Below, one piece after another: positions 53,501 to 64,000 of a DNA stretch of 64,000 nt. Source of the stretch: Oreocharis arfaki (Eukaryota > Chordata > Aves > Passeriformes > Paramythiidae). Numbering within the stretch: the stretch's first letter is position 1; each line of letters opens with the position of its first letter. The stretch spans positions 623,118-687,117 of the forward strand of contig VZRR01002170.1 of the NCBI GenBank assembly GCA_013398015.1. Reading direction: 5' to 3'. The position numbers and the translations under genes were made by a program. Under the pieces are notes generated by a model that had not been told where the DNA came from, searched no databases, and saw nothing but the letters and a program-made list of their open reading frames with translations.

Positions 53501-56378
53501 GAAAATATAAAGAAACTGAGTTCAACTGAAAACAGTTTCAAAATTCAAGATGTTCAATGTTGAGAAACTAATCTGATTTTTCATATATTTAAAAAAATAG
53601 AAAGAAAATGATTAGAAATCAGCACACTTCACAATCAGATCACACATTTGTACTGGCAGATTCATTTTCTACTCCAATTTTTTCCAGGCTGCCAGGCATA
53701 GTAAGGCCCTTAAATACATTGCACATTCTCAGGGAACCTGAATTCCCTTTTTAAAAAATCAGTAACTTCCCCTTGTTCAACTAAACATAAGCCTGAAAGG
53801 ATCCTATAGAGAGTCTAAACAATCAGCTAGCAACAAAAAAAAAAAAGCAGTATTTTTATAACACAAGGCTTTCCAGCTACACAAATTCAATCATCTAAAG
53901 AATTTGTGAACACAATATTCCCTCTCCTCAAAATAAGAAAAAAAAGAAAACAAGATTTTAGGCTATTTACAGGCCTAATTTACAGGCTTAATTATTTTAC
54001 AGGCTAGTACCTGTAAAAGTGATTTCAGAAGAAACAGTTATCAACTAGTTTCAAATAACACCTGGAATTAAAGCAAGCCACCAGAAAAGTGGCAAAATGC
54101 ATGTTCTCAGAACCTATCACTATCTTTTATTTTATCCTCACATTAAATCAAAGAAGTCACATGCATTTTGTTCCAGCTCATACAAAACATCAGAAATTTT
54201 AGCCAGTGAGACACAAAACTAGCCAGATCTTAAAAGCAAAATAAGTGTTTCTAGGATGTTAAATTAATGGTGACTACCTCTTAAAATGAAATTTACATAA
54301 AAATGCAAACCTGCCACTTACCTGTAGAGTGCTGCATAGTACCTATCCGATACGGTCTGCTCAGAGTCCATCACCTGAAACAGCAACATCAGGGCCTGGA
54401 CACTGGTACTGAAGTTCACAAGATGCAGAACTTTGAACAAGGTGTTCATCTGCTCTTTCACTTTCTCATCACCAGTCTCAGCATAAGGGTAAGCTCTGTT
54501 TACCCCACAAAGAAGAGCGCTGAGCATTTTGGATTCAACATCTTTTTTCTTTATACAGTTCCGGAAAAAGCAGAAGTACAAAGTTATCAGCTTGTTAGCC
54601 AATGCACTTTCCTCATGACTGAGGACTATCTGATTAAGGAAGCAGATGGCATAATATTGAGTTTTCACATTGATGTTTGAGCGGTACAAAAGCCTCTCCA
54701 CCTCACTGCACACTACTCCCTTCATATTTGGATGCTTGTGAAGTAACGTCTCTAAAAGATACGAGGCTTTGGTGGCGATCTTGTTCTGAGGGTCACCCAG
54801 TTTATTCACCAGCAGAACCAGCAGAGCCTTCTCCTGCTCGGGCTTGTTACAGAGAAGCTCGTGGGAAACTGCCAGCGCTCGGGATTTCGTGGCTGTCAGA
54901 CAATCATGGCTCAGTGTTTCCAATGCCTGCACAAACTCTGCTATCTGCAGCTTCAGGTGGTGCTCAAAGTACCAAAGTATCAACCGCCTGTCTCTCGAAT
55001 CCTTGTTGCCACTCGACATCTGCACGATGTTGTTAAGCGGTCGCTGCGAGAAAGACCACAATTTTCGATTGTCCGGTAAGATATCTGTAATGAGAAGCTC
55101 CTTGAAAGTATCTAAAGCCATAAGGCTCTGCTGCCTGCTGCCCTTTTTCTTTATGAGGTTTATCAAGTTCTCAACAAACTGGAGACTGTGGACAGCACTG
55201 TCCTGGATGAGAAGGGTCATCGCTGCCATCCTGTCAGCCAAGGTACCCGAGGACACAACAGTTTTAATCCACGCCGAAGAGGCCCCCTTCTGATAGTCTG
55301 TCTTATTCTTAAACAGGTCTCTCTCATGTTCATACAGCTTTTGTGCCAGGGCCTTATACTTGGACAGAAGTGTCTGATTCTGTGGCTCTGGAGAGAATTC
55401 GTTGGTGTATTCTTGATCATACCACTTGCCCCCTGGTTTGATTAGGATTGCTTGCCTAGCATGAAACTCAAAATCTTCTTCCAGCCTTTCTTTCTTTGCT
55501 GAAGGCTGTTGGTCCTGATCACCGCCAGCCTGCTTCTTTTTGCTGTCTTTCACACTGCTTGCCTTTTCCTTTCCTTTTTTTCCTTTTCTCCCGTCTAGCG
55601 AAGGAGGATTAGTTTCCTTCTTGCTTTTCTCTTTCTTTGGAGGCTTCTCTTTCTCCTTGCTGTCGCCATCATCCTCATCCCCCTCCACCACCAGGCAACT
55701 CTCTGCATACTTGTTGAGCCCCAGGGAGCTGATGAACGCCTCCAGCTCCCCTTCCTTCAGGTCATCCATCGTGTCCTTCTTGCCGCCGTCCACCAGCTCG
55801 CCCTCCTCGTCCACGGCACACAGCATGAGGTAATCTTGCTGCAGAGGCAGGGCACAGCTGTCACGGGCAGATCTGGTGCAAGATCTGCCACGACTCCCAA
55901 GGGTTCCCCACAGAATGCCAGAATGGTTTGGACTGGGAGGGACCTCAAGGACCATCTAGTTCCAACCCCCTGCCATGGGTAGGGCCACCTTCCCCTACAG
56001 CAGGCTGCTCAGAATCCCATGCAGCCCGGCCTTGGACACCTCCAGGGATGGGGCATCCACAACTTCCCTGGGCAACCTGTCCCAGTGCCTCACCACCCCT
56101 TAAGCAAAGGACTTGTTCCCAACACCTGCGTGGGACCCCGCACACCTCGCGGCCCGCAAGGGCCCGTCCCGGGATGGGGGGGTCCACGTGCTCCCGCTCC
56201 CTCCCGCCCGCTCCCTTACCTTGGTGCCGCCGAGGCGCAGCACCTCATCCAGCGTGAACCCCCCCGCATCTCCGCCTTCTCCTTCTTCATCACCGTCGTC
56301 GTCGCCCTCCTCCTCGCCGCTGTCGCCGCCGGCCTTCCTCCGGTCCCTCACGCCGAAGTCCCAGAGCGCCGCCGCCAT
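41512..56378 (-). CDS. CEBPZ: CCAAT/enhancer-binding protein zeta (NOC1/MAK21 family)
   Basis: This is the nucleolar 60S ribosome-assembly factor of the yeast Noc1/Mak21 family, first described as a CCAAT-binding activator of HSP70. Sixteen coding exons, high to low: 56220-56378, 54322-55838, 53013-53244, 52505-52679, 51778-51866, 51268-51321, 50479-50581, 49540-49608, 47805-47871, 46406-46506, 44992-45049, 44187-44395, 43105-43188, 42581-42642, 42414-42495, 41512-41651. All junctions are GT-AG, every phase agrees, and the sum is 3,201 nt, giving 1,066 residues (human 1,054). Start: MAAALWDFGVRDRR at 56378, in the CpG island. Residues 1-53 end in the conserved VLRLGGTK. Residues 110-165 are lysine-rich low complexity. 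The large exon 2 carries helical-repeat sequence, and the CBF domain spans roughly residues 515-690 (LLFQVMDSEQTVSDRYYAAL; FVKRLLQVTC). Acidic tracts lie at 637-660, 840-855 and 890-940. The tail 'SIIKKKKQFRHRG' onward is basic, as for nucleolar proteins. CR1 copies sit in introns 1, 7 and 10. Confidence 0.98.
45122..45568 (+). repeat. CR1 LINE 3' fragment in CEBPZ intron 10
   Basis: A CR1 3' end antisense to CEBPZ, lying between its exons 10 and 11. It shows 'gttggagcaagtccagagg', 'gttcagcctggagaggag', 'gtgagggtagtaaggcac', 'gttgcccagggaagctgtgg', 'gatgatctttaaggtcc' and the tail 'caacccaagccttatgattct'. Confidence 0.95.
49671..50240 (+). repeat. CR1 LINE 3' fragment in CEBPZ intron 7
   Basis: A CR1 copy antisense to CEBPZ, between exons 7 and 8. 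It begins with the 'tggagaaaagggctgacagaaa' segment, continues through 'cctgcagttcaacaagggga' and 'ggacacccagctgaccatgagccagc' in pieces, and ends 'cccttccagcctcaaccattctgta'. The tail differs from the other copies ('cctcaaccattct'), so it belongs to a different CR1 subfamily. It is diverged and internally deleted. Confidence 0.93.
55916..56125 (-). repeat. CR1 LINE 3' fragment in CEBPZ intron 1
   Basis: A short CR1 3' end, sense with CEBPZ, fills about half of the 381-bp first intron (55,839-56,219). Plus-strand landmarks are 'cagaatggtttggactggga', 'accatctagttccaaccccc', 'cagcaggctgctcagaatcc' and 'cttccctgggcaacctgt'. It lies about 100 bases from exon 1 and therefore at the edge of the shared CpG-island promoter. 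Confidence 0.95.
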
Positions 56379-56460
56379 CGCCGCCCGCCGGAAGGGCTCC
56401 CGCGCACACGCGTGACGCGCGTCCGGCCTGTGCCCCGGCCTCACGAAGGCGGCTGGGCCC

Positions 56461-56499
56461 GGGGAGGAGGAGGAGGAGGAGGAGGAGAAGGAGGAGGAG
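56461..56499. repeat. GAG/GGA trinucleotide tract
   Basis: A purine-rich tract of about 39 bases, mostly repeated GAG units with two interruptions, in the 5' untranslated region or promoter of NDUFAF7, 36 bases before its start codon. Tracts of this kind vary in length between individuals. Confidence 0.9.
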
Positions 56500-56534
56500 C
56501 GAGAGAAGCGGGAGCCGCAGCGGGAGCCGCTGCC

Positions 56535-59500
56535 ATGGTGCTGCTGCTCGCACGCCGCGCGCTCCTGGCGGGCCGCCGGCGGCTCCCCCCCTCCCCCGCC
56601 CGTCCCCCCCGGGGGCGCCCNNNNNNNNNNNNNNNNNNNNNNNNNNNNNNNNNNNNNNNNNNNNNNNNNNNNNNNNNNNNNNNNNNNNNNNNNNNNNNNN
56701 NNAGCCCCTCTCTCCCCTCCTCGCCCCACAGCTCCGGCAGCGGCGGCGCGGCTCTGCTCGGGCGCGGGGGGCGAGGCGGAGGCGGCCGACGGGGACGGGG
56801 CGATGCTGCGGCACCTGGCGCGCAAGCTGCGGGCCAGCGGGCCGGTCACGGTGGCCGAGTACATGCGGGAGGCGCTCACCAACCCCGGCCAGGTGCGCCG
56901 GGGCCGGGCCGGGGCGGGGAGGGCCGTGCCTCGGCCCCGCCGCTCACCGCGCTCCCGGGCCCTGTGCCCGCTTCCCCCTCGCAGGGTTACTACACGCGCC
57001 GCGGCGGCGTCGGCGAGAGCGGGGACTTCATCACCTCGCCTGAAATAAGTCAGGTGTTCGGAGAGGTAATGCAGTTCCTTGCGTCTTAAGTAATTGTTTT
57101 TTACCTTAACCACGCGGGGCTGGCTGGACTCCTGGTGGACAACAAGCTGTCCATGAGCCAGCAGTGTTTCCTTGTGTCCAGGAAGGTCAGTGGGATCCTG
57201 GGGTGCATTAGGAAGGGCATTGCCAGCAGGTCAAGGGAGGTGGTCCTGCCCCTCTACTCAGCCCTGGTGAGGCACATCTGGAGTGCTGTGTCCAGTGCTG
57301 GGCTCCTCAGGACAAGAGAGACACGGAGCTCCTGCATCAGCTCCAGTGGAGGGTGACAAAGATGACTGAGGCACTGGAGCATCTCTCTTACGCAGAAAGG
57401 CTGAGGGAGCTGAGCCTGCTCAGCCTCGAGAAGAGGCTCCAAGAGGGGACCTCATCAGTGTCTGTGAGTGTCTGAAGGGAGGTGCCAAGAGGAGGGATCC
57501 AGGCTCTGCTCAGTGGTGCCGAGCAACAGGACAGGAGGCAGCGGGCAGAAACTGATGCACAGGAAGTTCCACCTGAACATGAGGAAGAACTTCTTTATTG
57601 GGCAGGTGACCACACACTGGTAGAGATTGTCCAGAGAGGTTGTGGAGTCTTCCTCACTAGAGACATTAAAGAACCATCTGAACACAATCGTGTGCCATGT
57701 GCTCTGGGATGACTGTGCTTGAGCAGGGAGGTTGGTCCAGATGGCCCAATGTGGTCCCTCCCAACCTTACCCATTCTAGGATTCTGTGATTTCTGCACCA
57801 GTGTTCAGATACCTTACCAATGTCAAAATACTTGAGTAGCAATGATCAGATTCAAATTCTTTCCCAAGAGAAAAATTGATTTTGAGGGAGGAAGGGGTGT
57901 TTAGTTTTTCTGAAAGCCCTTTCGTGTGTATAGTCTGAAACACCATCTGTGCTTACTAACACTTTGATACAGAACTTGCTTATAAATAAAAAGAGTTATG
58001 GTGGTTTTCCAGTGTGAAAACTCCCCTCAAAAAAAATCTCCAGAGTTTGGTCTGGCTCATTCTGGTTTGTGTATCATTTCCAGTAGTGAAGAGTGGCTAA
58101 ATCCTGTTCTCAATGACGCTTTAGTAAATGCATTGTCAGGAAGAACAGTTGTCCAGAGGCGCCTTGGCAGTGACCTGCATTTGAGCCTTAAGTAAAAGTT
58201 CTGGCTCGAACCAGAGCAGGGTCCCCACATTTACTGATGGAGAGTTGCTTCTGCTGGGCTGACAGCAATCAGTCACCACTTCTAATACTTAAAGACAAGA
58301 ATGTGAAATTGTGTATCATAATTCTTCTTAACTTTAAAATATGGAGACAGAATGTTGCCATGTTATCTTAGTTATTATCAGACAGAAGGCAGATATGCTT
58401 TTCTACAAGTGCTGACCGTCATTGCTGTAACTCTCTGTGTTGTTTCTCACTGGCAGTTAATAGGAATATGGTACATTAGTGAATGGATGGCCATGGGCAA
58501 ACCCAACACCTTCCAGCTGGTGGAGCTGGGCCCAGGGAGGGGCACCCTTACCGACGATATATTGCGGGTAGGTGAAAACTATTCATATTCTTTGTTTCTG
58601 GCTTTATTCCACAGCTACTGGGAAATCTGAAGGGAAGATGTTTTGCTATCGGGGTTTACCCTTCCCCAGTAACCAGATCGCTTCAGTCAGGTTGGCAGCT
58701 CAGACTAATTAGAACAGATGAGTTCCTGGGACCATGGCTCTCAGGTGGAAGGAGAACAGGGGCCAGCATGTGCACACTGCATGGACACTGTGACCTTCCA
58801 AACACCATTGGATAGAAGGGGAGGGCAAGAATATTCCACTATGAATTATTTCTGTGTAGGAAAGTGTTATCCAAACTGAAAACCTTCTATGAGGGTGTTC
58901 CTGCGTGTAACTGGGATGGAGACCTTATTGCAAGGAAGAGAATCAGGGAGGACAATAACACAGGAATGAAGCTGTGTTAATTCCTTTGGGGATTTCAGGG
59001 GCTTATTTCTTTTGAGTTAACCCTTTGTGTTCAGCCATGCTTGCATGGCTGTCTTAATTTAAATGGTGCCAATTCATAAACAGATTGCTAATGGGATTTA
59101 GCACCACATAAGAACTTTTATTCTGTTTACATATGTTAATTTAAAAAAGTGAAATGCGGCATATTGAATACTTGTTTAAGGTGCCAGGGAAAACTGAACC
59201 ATTTTTTTCCCAGTGCTAGACCTTCTGCAGGTCTTAGAGGAGCTGCTACTACTATTCCAAATTAGCATTTCATATTGTTGTCCTTAGAGCCATGAAATGT
59301 GTGCTGCGTTTTGCAACTTTACAAGAAACATAGTAGCTTTTATTAAGATTTATGAAGAAAATCCCACTTCCTACCAAAGGAGCAAAATGAAGTCTCTCTC
59401 ACTGAGATTGTTTTGTTATTAAAGCCAACTAAACCTTTTGACTGTAAATAGTGAGAAGAGAGGTTAATACTTAAACCTTTAATGTACACAGCACAAGACT

Positions 59501-62500
59501 GTGCCTAATGGAATTTATCTGCCTTTATAGGTCTTCAAGCAGCTCACCTCTGTTCTTAGTAAATGTGATGTCTCTGTTCATCTGGTAGAAGTGAGCCCCA
59601 AACTCAGCGAGATCCAAGCAGTGATGCTGACAGGAGGGAAGGTGCAGCCAAACCCTGAGGACAAGTCTGCTTATATGAAAGGCATTAGCAAGACTGGAAT
59701 TCCCGTTTTTTGGTACAGAGACATTCAAGATGTGCCACCAGGTAAAGAGCTTGAATGCCTCATTAAAGGGATGGTGCCCTTCCTTCACTGACAGCTTTTG
59801 ATACCAGAGGGTATCTTTGCTAGCCTTCCCACTGGACAGAAGAGTAGTTATATACATATTTGTTCTTACTTGTATGAGTCTGAGGCAGGATCTTTGTTCA
59901 TTTTTATCACTGCCCACCTTCCTTTGGAGATAGCTACCCAATTTCCTGTATTCTTTTTCTTTTAATGGAAAAAGAAAAAACCTTCACTGGCTTTGCCTGA
60001 ATCCTCTATCATGAGATAGTGATCTAAAATTAATGGACTGAAAGCTAGAGCTAGCTGCAGAAATGCTGTATTTGATGTATCCAAGCTGGAAGTAATTATA
60101 ATTTTTTTACAACCATATTAACCAGCTTAATTCATTAAATATCATAAAAATGTTTTAAACTGGAAGCTGCTCTGGAAGTGTTAATAATTTAATGCATTCT
60201 TTTTTTACCTTCCCACAGGTTACAGCTTTTACCTAGCACACGAGTTCTTTGATGCCCTGCCAATACATAAGTTTCAGGTATAGCAAGATTATTATTGTAA
60301 TTGTGACCATCTGCTTAAACACACCTTTTCTCTTTGAGGAAGAACAGAATTAAGGTGCCAAACTAGACACATGCCCTGTCTCTGGTTATGAAGTAATTCT
60401 AACTGAATTTGGACAAATAAGGCTTAATTCAGCTGATAACTGTAAAATTAGTAATTGTTCTTGAATGGAAAAACTTGAAGAAAGCTAAAGATTTCTGTCA
60501 AGGTTTTCGGTTTTATTTCCTATGCTACATTAATGCAGCTTTTAATTCCCACATGATTGTCTGTAACACTACTAACAAAAGACTGAAGGGTTTTCATTTG
60601 AATAGTAATGAGAGTATCAAAATACAGGCTAGTTATGATTCAGAAGAAGCTAATTAGTTTATGAAAATCACTGGTAGAATGAAGTCTATTTTGATAAGTT
60701 AAATGTGGCAGTGTCAATAGAAGAAGCAGCATCTTTCTTCAGAGCATCATTCATTCCTTTTAAGTATAATTAAGCCTGTATTTGTTGGCTCTGCAGATGA
60801 GACTCCACCACAAGCTTTTTCTTAGGCAGTTACTGGAATTAAATAGGAATGAGTAATAGTTGTTAATAATGTATTGTGTTCCGGAAGCATTTGTGAAAAG
60901 GCTTGACATATTAGTTCAATCAAATAAACAAAGATACTGTGGTATCTGTTGGAGTGTAAAACAAGGACTGTGGGCTCGTTATACAGCGAACAGAGAAAGG
61001 CTGGCGTGAGGTGTTGGTTGATATTGATCCAGAGGTTCCTGACCAGCTGCGGTTTGTCCTGTCACCGTCCAAGACCCCTGCGACGCAGAACTTTATTCAG
61101 GTGAGGTTATGCCTACTAGAGCTCATCCTTAGACCTTCACTGACTCTTTCAAGTACAGTTAGTGCTTCTCAGTTACTCTGACAGCAAGAGGAGGGCTCTC
61201 AGTCTATAAATGAATAGAGCTTAAAATTTCCACAAGCGTTTAACCTTGCTGTGAAACTACAGCACAGAAATTACCACGTGTATCAAACTTTGCAAAATAG
61301 GAGCTTGAACACACAAAATGTCTCAGAGAGCAAACTGAGGCAGCAAGTGACAGGCAGAGTTCTGCTCTGAGTGTGTGACATCACCATCTCAAGAGTGGCC
61401 TTGCCCCAGCCAGGCTCTCAGCCTGCTGCAGGGTACTCAGGGCAGCTGCCTGCTTCTATACCAGGCTGACCTTTAACAGGATGGTGATTGATTTTTTCCT
61501 GAAGTTCACTGGATACTCAAGGCTACAAAATTAAGTACTGGAGATTAAACCCAGGTACAAAGTCTCACTCAGGAAGGCCTCTCTGAAGGGTGCGTACAGC
61601 TGAAGCACAATTTTTGTTCTTTCAGTGCCACAGTAAGGAAGTTTCACTTAATACAGATATTCTTGATAGAAAAATTTTCATTCGACTACAGGTTATTGAA
61701 GAGATGACTGAAATCCAGAACTCAGGAAATCCTAATTGAGAATGAGTGATAGCAAAAACTAGCTCAAGCTATTATAGATAGCCTAGATCTGTACCTGTGT
61801 GTCCCAGCAAAGCAACAGCCCCAAGACATCACGTGTGAGGGATGCTTGCCCTGTGCTTGTCTGCTAATACAGGTGTTCTGGTCTTTGAACTCTGCACTAG
61901 CCAGAAGAAACAAGAGACCATGTGGAAGTGTGTCCTGAGGCTGGTGTCATTGTTCAGAGGCTTGCCTCTCGGATAGAGAAGGATGGTGGGGCTGCTCTGG
62001 TTGCAGATTATGGCCACGACGGAACCAAAACTGACACTTTCCGGGTAAGGCATTTGCCCTGCAGCAATAAGCCAAAAGACTCTGTCATCTTTGATCATTA
62101 GGTTCTTGTAAGACAAAGTTCATAGGTGGACATAATAGCAAAAAAACTGCATAAAACTAAGTAATTCCTATTTAATCAGTACCCAAAAGGGTTTCTCTGA
62201 GATGGAAAGGGTAACCTGAGCTCTTGCTACATTTATCTCAAATTTTCCACGTATCATTTGCTATTATCACCCTTCAAATGCACAACTTAGTTTTTGCTGG
62301 CCCCAGCTGTGATGGCTGGACTACAGCTGAGTGTAATCTTCCAATTTCATTTTCAGGGCTTCCGGAATCACAAACTTCACGACGTGCTGAGTGCTCCAGG
62401 CACAGCAGACCTGACAGCAGATGTTGATTTCAGCTACCTTCGAAAGATGGCCCAGGGGAGAACAGCTACGTTAGGCCCCATCAAACAGCGGGAGTTTTTA

Positions 62501-63125
62501 AAGAACATGGGCATTGACCTCCGACTGCAGGTACCAGTGTGTTCACAGGCACAGGAACTCTTCCAATCCACAGGCAATACTCGTACGCGGCACGAGAGCT
62601 TCTGTAAAAATCTTTGGTTTTAAAACGAAGTTGTTCAAAATAACATGTAGGTGTGAGATCAGAAAGTTGCTTCTACTAGATGTAAGTTACTCCAGATCCC
62701 TGAAAGTAAACTGATCATATTATATTTAGGAGCATTTAATGCAAAACTTGCATCAGTGTATGGGCTGTGGAGCACCACCAGTGATCTCACCAGTTCTACC
62801 AACCATCACAGCACTGTTAGATTAAGTGAAAAGGATGCAAGAAGGGGTTGCAGGTATGCAGGAATTTATAGGAACACAGGAAGGACTATAACCTGCATTT
62901 TTTTTTTCCCAGGTGCTCTTGCAGAATTCGGGTGACACAGCAACTCGTGAGCAGTTACTTCACAGCTATGATATGCTGATGAATCCCGAGAAGATGGGAG
63001 ACTGTTTTAATTTTTTTGCCCTGCTGCCTCTTCACAGACTTGTACATCCTGACAAGAAAGATAAGCCAGAATCAAAGTCTCCCCTACCACCCGTTGCTGG
63101 ATTTAATGAACTGTTACTGAAGTAA
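56535..63125 (+). CDS. NDUFAF7: NADH:ubiquinone oxidoreductase assembly factor 7 (MidA-type arginine methyltransferase)
   Basis: NDUFAF7 is the mitochondrial matrix SAM-dependent methyltransferase that symmetrically dimethylates an arginine of NDUFS2 early in complex I assembly (known of the family). Ten coding exons: 56535 into the gap, 56732-56892, 56985-57065, 58457-58567, 59531-59741, 60219-60277, 60987-61100, 61901-62044, 62357-62530, 62913-63125. All visible junctions are GT-AG with consistent phases. Exon 1 starts at GCCATGG and encodes a hydrophobic/arginine-rich presequence (MVLLLARRALLAGRRR), as for mitochondrial import; its 3' end is in the N-run and must leave one base of phase. 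Exons 2-10 give 422 residues, so the total should be close to the human 441 plus a few. Exon 2: MLRHLARKL, VTVAEYMREALTNP. Exon 3: GDFITSPEISQVFGE. Exon 4: SAM-binding VELGPGRGTL. Exon 6: LAHEFFDALPIHKF. Exon 8: ALVADYGHDGTKTDTFR. Exon 9: LGPIKQREFLKNMGID. No stop or frameshift was seen. Intron 3 holds a CR1 copy. Confidence 0.97.
56621..56702. other. Assembly gap of 82 N
   Basis: The run of N interrupts NDUFAF7 exon 1 and intron 1 in very GC-rich sequence. The exon 1 donor must lie inside it, since no usable GT donor is present between 56,535 and 56,620. The true gap size is unknown. Confidence 0.97.
57117..57793 (+). repeat. CR1 LINE 3' fragment in NDUFAF7 intron 3
   Basis: A CR1 copy in sense with NDUFAF7, starting about 50 bases after the exon 3 donor. 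A decayed C-terminal ORF2 frame is readable ('MDNKLSMSQQCFLVSRKVSG', then 'VVLPLYSALVRHIWS'). The 3' region follows, with 'gttccacctgaacatgagga' and 'cttctttattgggcaggtga', and it ends 'cccattctaggattctgtga'. Confidence 0.95.
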
Positions 63126-63225
63126 TTTCAAGTACTATCGCAAACTGTGTGATGGCTGTTCCAGAGCAAGTGTGGTGCAGCACACTAAACCTCTTGACTG
63201 ACCTACTCAAAGCAGTTTGAGTGGA

Positions 63226-63231
63226 AATAAA
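63226..63231 (+). terminator. Polyadenylation signal of NDUFAF7
   Basis: AATAAA 100 bases after the NDUFAF7 stop codon, the first on this strand. Further AATAAA hexamers at 63395-63400 and 63583-63588 could serve longer transcripts. Confidence 0.65.
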
Positions 63232-63599
63232 ACACTGCACATACAGAAGCCAGCACACACAGAGCAGAGAATGAACAATGGTTTAGGGGTCTTACAACAG
63301 AACTGACTGAAATATTTACTAGTGGAATCAAAACTTGTCAGTAACAAACAGATGCACTAAAGAGTCTTTAAATGTATTCAGGCTTTGGTACTTGAATAAA
63401 ATCAAGATGCCTTGACATCTTTGAAGATATTTTTATAAAGAGAATAGTGACAGGATGCATGTAAAAGGAGTTCCTGCCAGCAGAATTTCCACAGCAGGAC
63501 ACATCTAGTGACAAATTCACAAACAAGAAAGTATAGAACCATTTACTCCTAAGAACACTTGATAGGAGAGATAATTCGTGTAAATAAAAAGAACAAGTC

Positions 63600-64000
63600 T
63601 GATAGGGAAATAAATTTTATTTTCAAGCTTATCAGAGGATATTTACAAACAATGGGATGTATAAAAATATAAAAGTACTTGACAGTGTCATTTGAGGCTA
63701 TAAATTTTACATGAGCTTTTTTCTAGCATCACCATAGCACTATTGCTTGAATGAACGCAACTTAATTCATCTAGGGGTAAGGGTATTAAACACTGTAACC
63801 TACTGCTGTCAAAGTCTGCAGTAAAGGTAGAAAAAAGGGAATAAAAAACTCAGCTATTTTTACTACTCTAGGAAATTTACTCATAATGCAAGTCTGATTT
63901 TTTTGTTGTTTTCTTGACTACTAGCTGCTTGTGGCTTCTATTGTCTGACCCCATAAGTCTGCATATATCACCAGGCAATCTCCTCCAAAGGCCAACAGCA
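63600..64000 (-). other. Possible 3' untranslated region of a minus-strand neighbour
   Basis: A minus-strand AATAAA (TTTATT at 63616-63621) marks a possible transcript end approached from the right. In other vertebrates PRKD3 lies next to NDUFAF7 in this orientation, so this could be its 3' untranslated region. No PRKD3 coding sequence is inside the window, so the assignment rests only on gene order. Confidence 0.3.

Larger units (their letters stand above)
56130..57065. promoter_or_regulatory. CpG island with shared CEBPZ/NDUFAF7 bidirectional promoter
   Basis: The start codons of CEBPZ (56378, minus) and NDUFAF7 (56535, plus) are separated by 156 bp. The CpG island covers this spacer, CEBPZ exon 1 and NDUFAF7 exons 1-3. 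The spacer contains a GC-rich element around 56,400-56,425 with 'cacacgcgtgacgcgcg', which includes a CRE-like TGACG and resembles an imperfect NRF1 site. It also holds a GAG-rich purine tract at 56,461-56,499, and no TATA box is visible. Divergent housekeeping gene pairs typically share such promoters. The transcription starts themselves are not visible from sequence. Confidence 0.85.

Noticed and set aside
56019..57113. Open frames of about 356 and 337 codons on both strands across the CpG island
   Set aside because: They run through the N gap, the two real first exons and introns in the wrong frames, and exist only because GC-rich DNA has few stop codons.
58201..58222. 'ctggctcgaaccag' as a possible tRNA T-arm
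   Set aside because: It is a short palindrome without matching anticodon, D-arm or acceptor stem.
1..64000. Prokaryote-style systems such as CRISPR arrays, operons or toxin-antitoxin pairs
   Set aside because: The window is intron-bearing vertebrate DNA; no regularly spaced direct repeats beyond the minisatellite and small duplication were seen.

Overview
The window is vertebrate nuclear DNA, almost certainly from a bird. The evidence is short exons with GT-AG introns, CpG-island promoters, many 5'-truncated CR1 LINE copies (several ending in the avian-type 3' tail with 'ccattctatgattct'), and a gene order matching human 2p22 (SULT6B1, CEBPZOS, CEBPZ, NDUFAF7). I cannot name the species; a non-avian reptile is less likely but not excluded.

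Region by region: 1-35,400 is about 35 kb in which I recognise no gene, only CR1 copies, a possible LTR, simple repeats and small tandem duplications. EIF2AK2, the expected next neighbour of SULT6B1, was not recognised. 35,400-36,945 (minus) holds the last three exons of SULT6B1. The final one has lost its AG acceptor and carries an in-frame TGA, so the locus looks decayed or C-terminally truncated. 39,340-39,560 is a CpG island that probably starts CEBPZOS (plus), whose last two coding exons are at 41,045-41,433; its membrane-segment exon is not visible. 41,512-56,378 (minus) is a complete 16-exon CEBPZ predicting 1,066 residues. I placed every splice site, and the exon phases close exactly. 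56,535-63,125 (plus) is NDUFAF7 in ten coding exons, complete except for the end of exon 1, which lies in an 82-base assembly gap. The last ~400 bases are probably 3' untranslated sequence of a minus-strand neighbour (PRKD3 by conserved order).

How the genes relate: CEBPZ (nucleolar 60S ribosome assembly, NOC1/MAK21 family) and NDUFAF7 (mitochondrial complex I assembly methyltransferase) are divergent, with 156 bp between start codons, and so share one CpG-island promoter. CEBPZ and CEBPZOS (small mitochondrial protein) converge: their stop codons are 78 bp apart, and the nearest CEBPZ polyadenylation signal lies inside the CEBPZOS terminal exon.

I did not find a convincing new biological system. 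The observations most worth following are the SULT6B1 decay, the missing CEBPZOS exon, the overlapping CEBPZ/CEBPZOS 3' ends, a GC-richer coding-like block at 38,850-39,290 and a lysine/glutamate-rich reading frame at 29,466-29,900.
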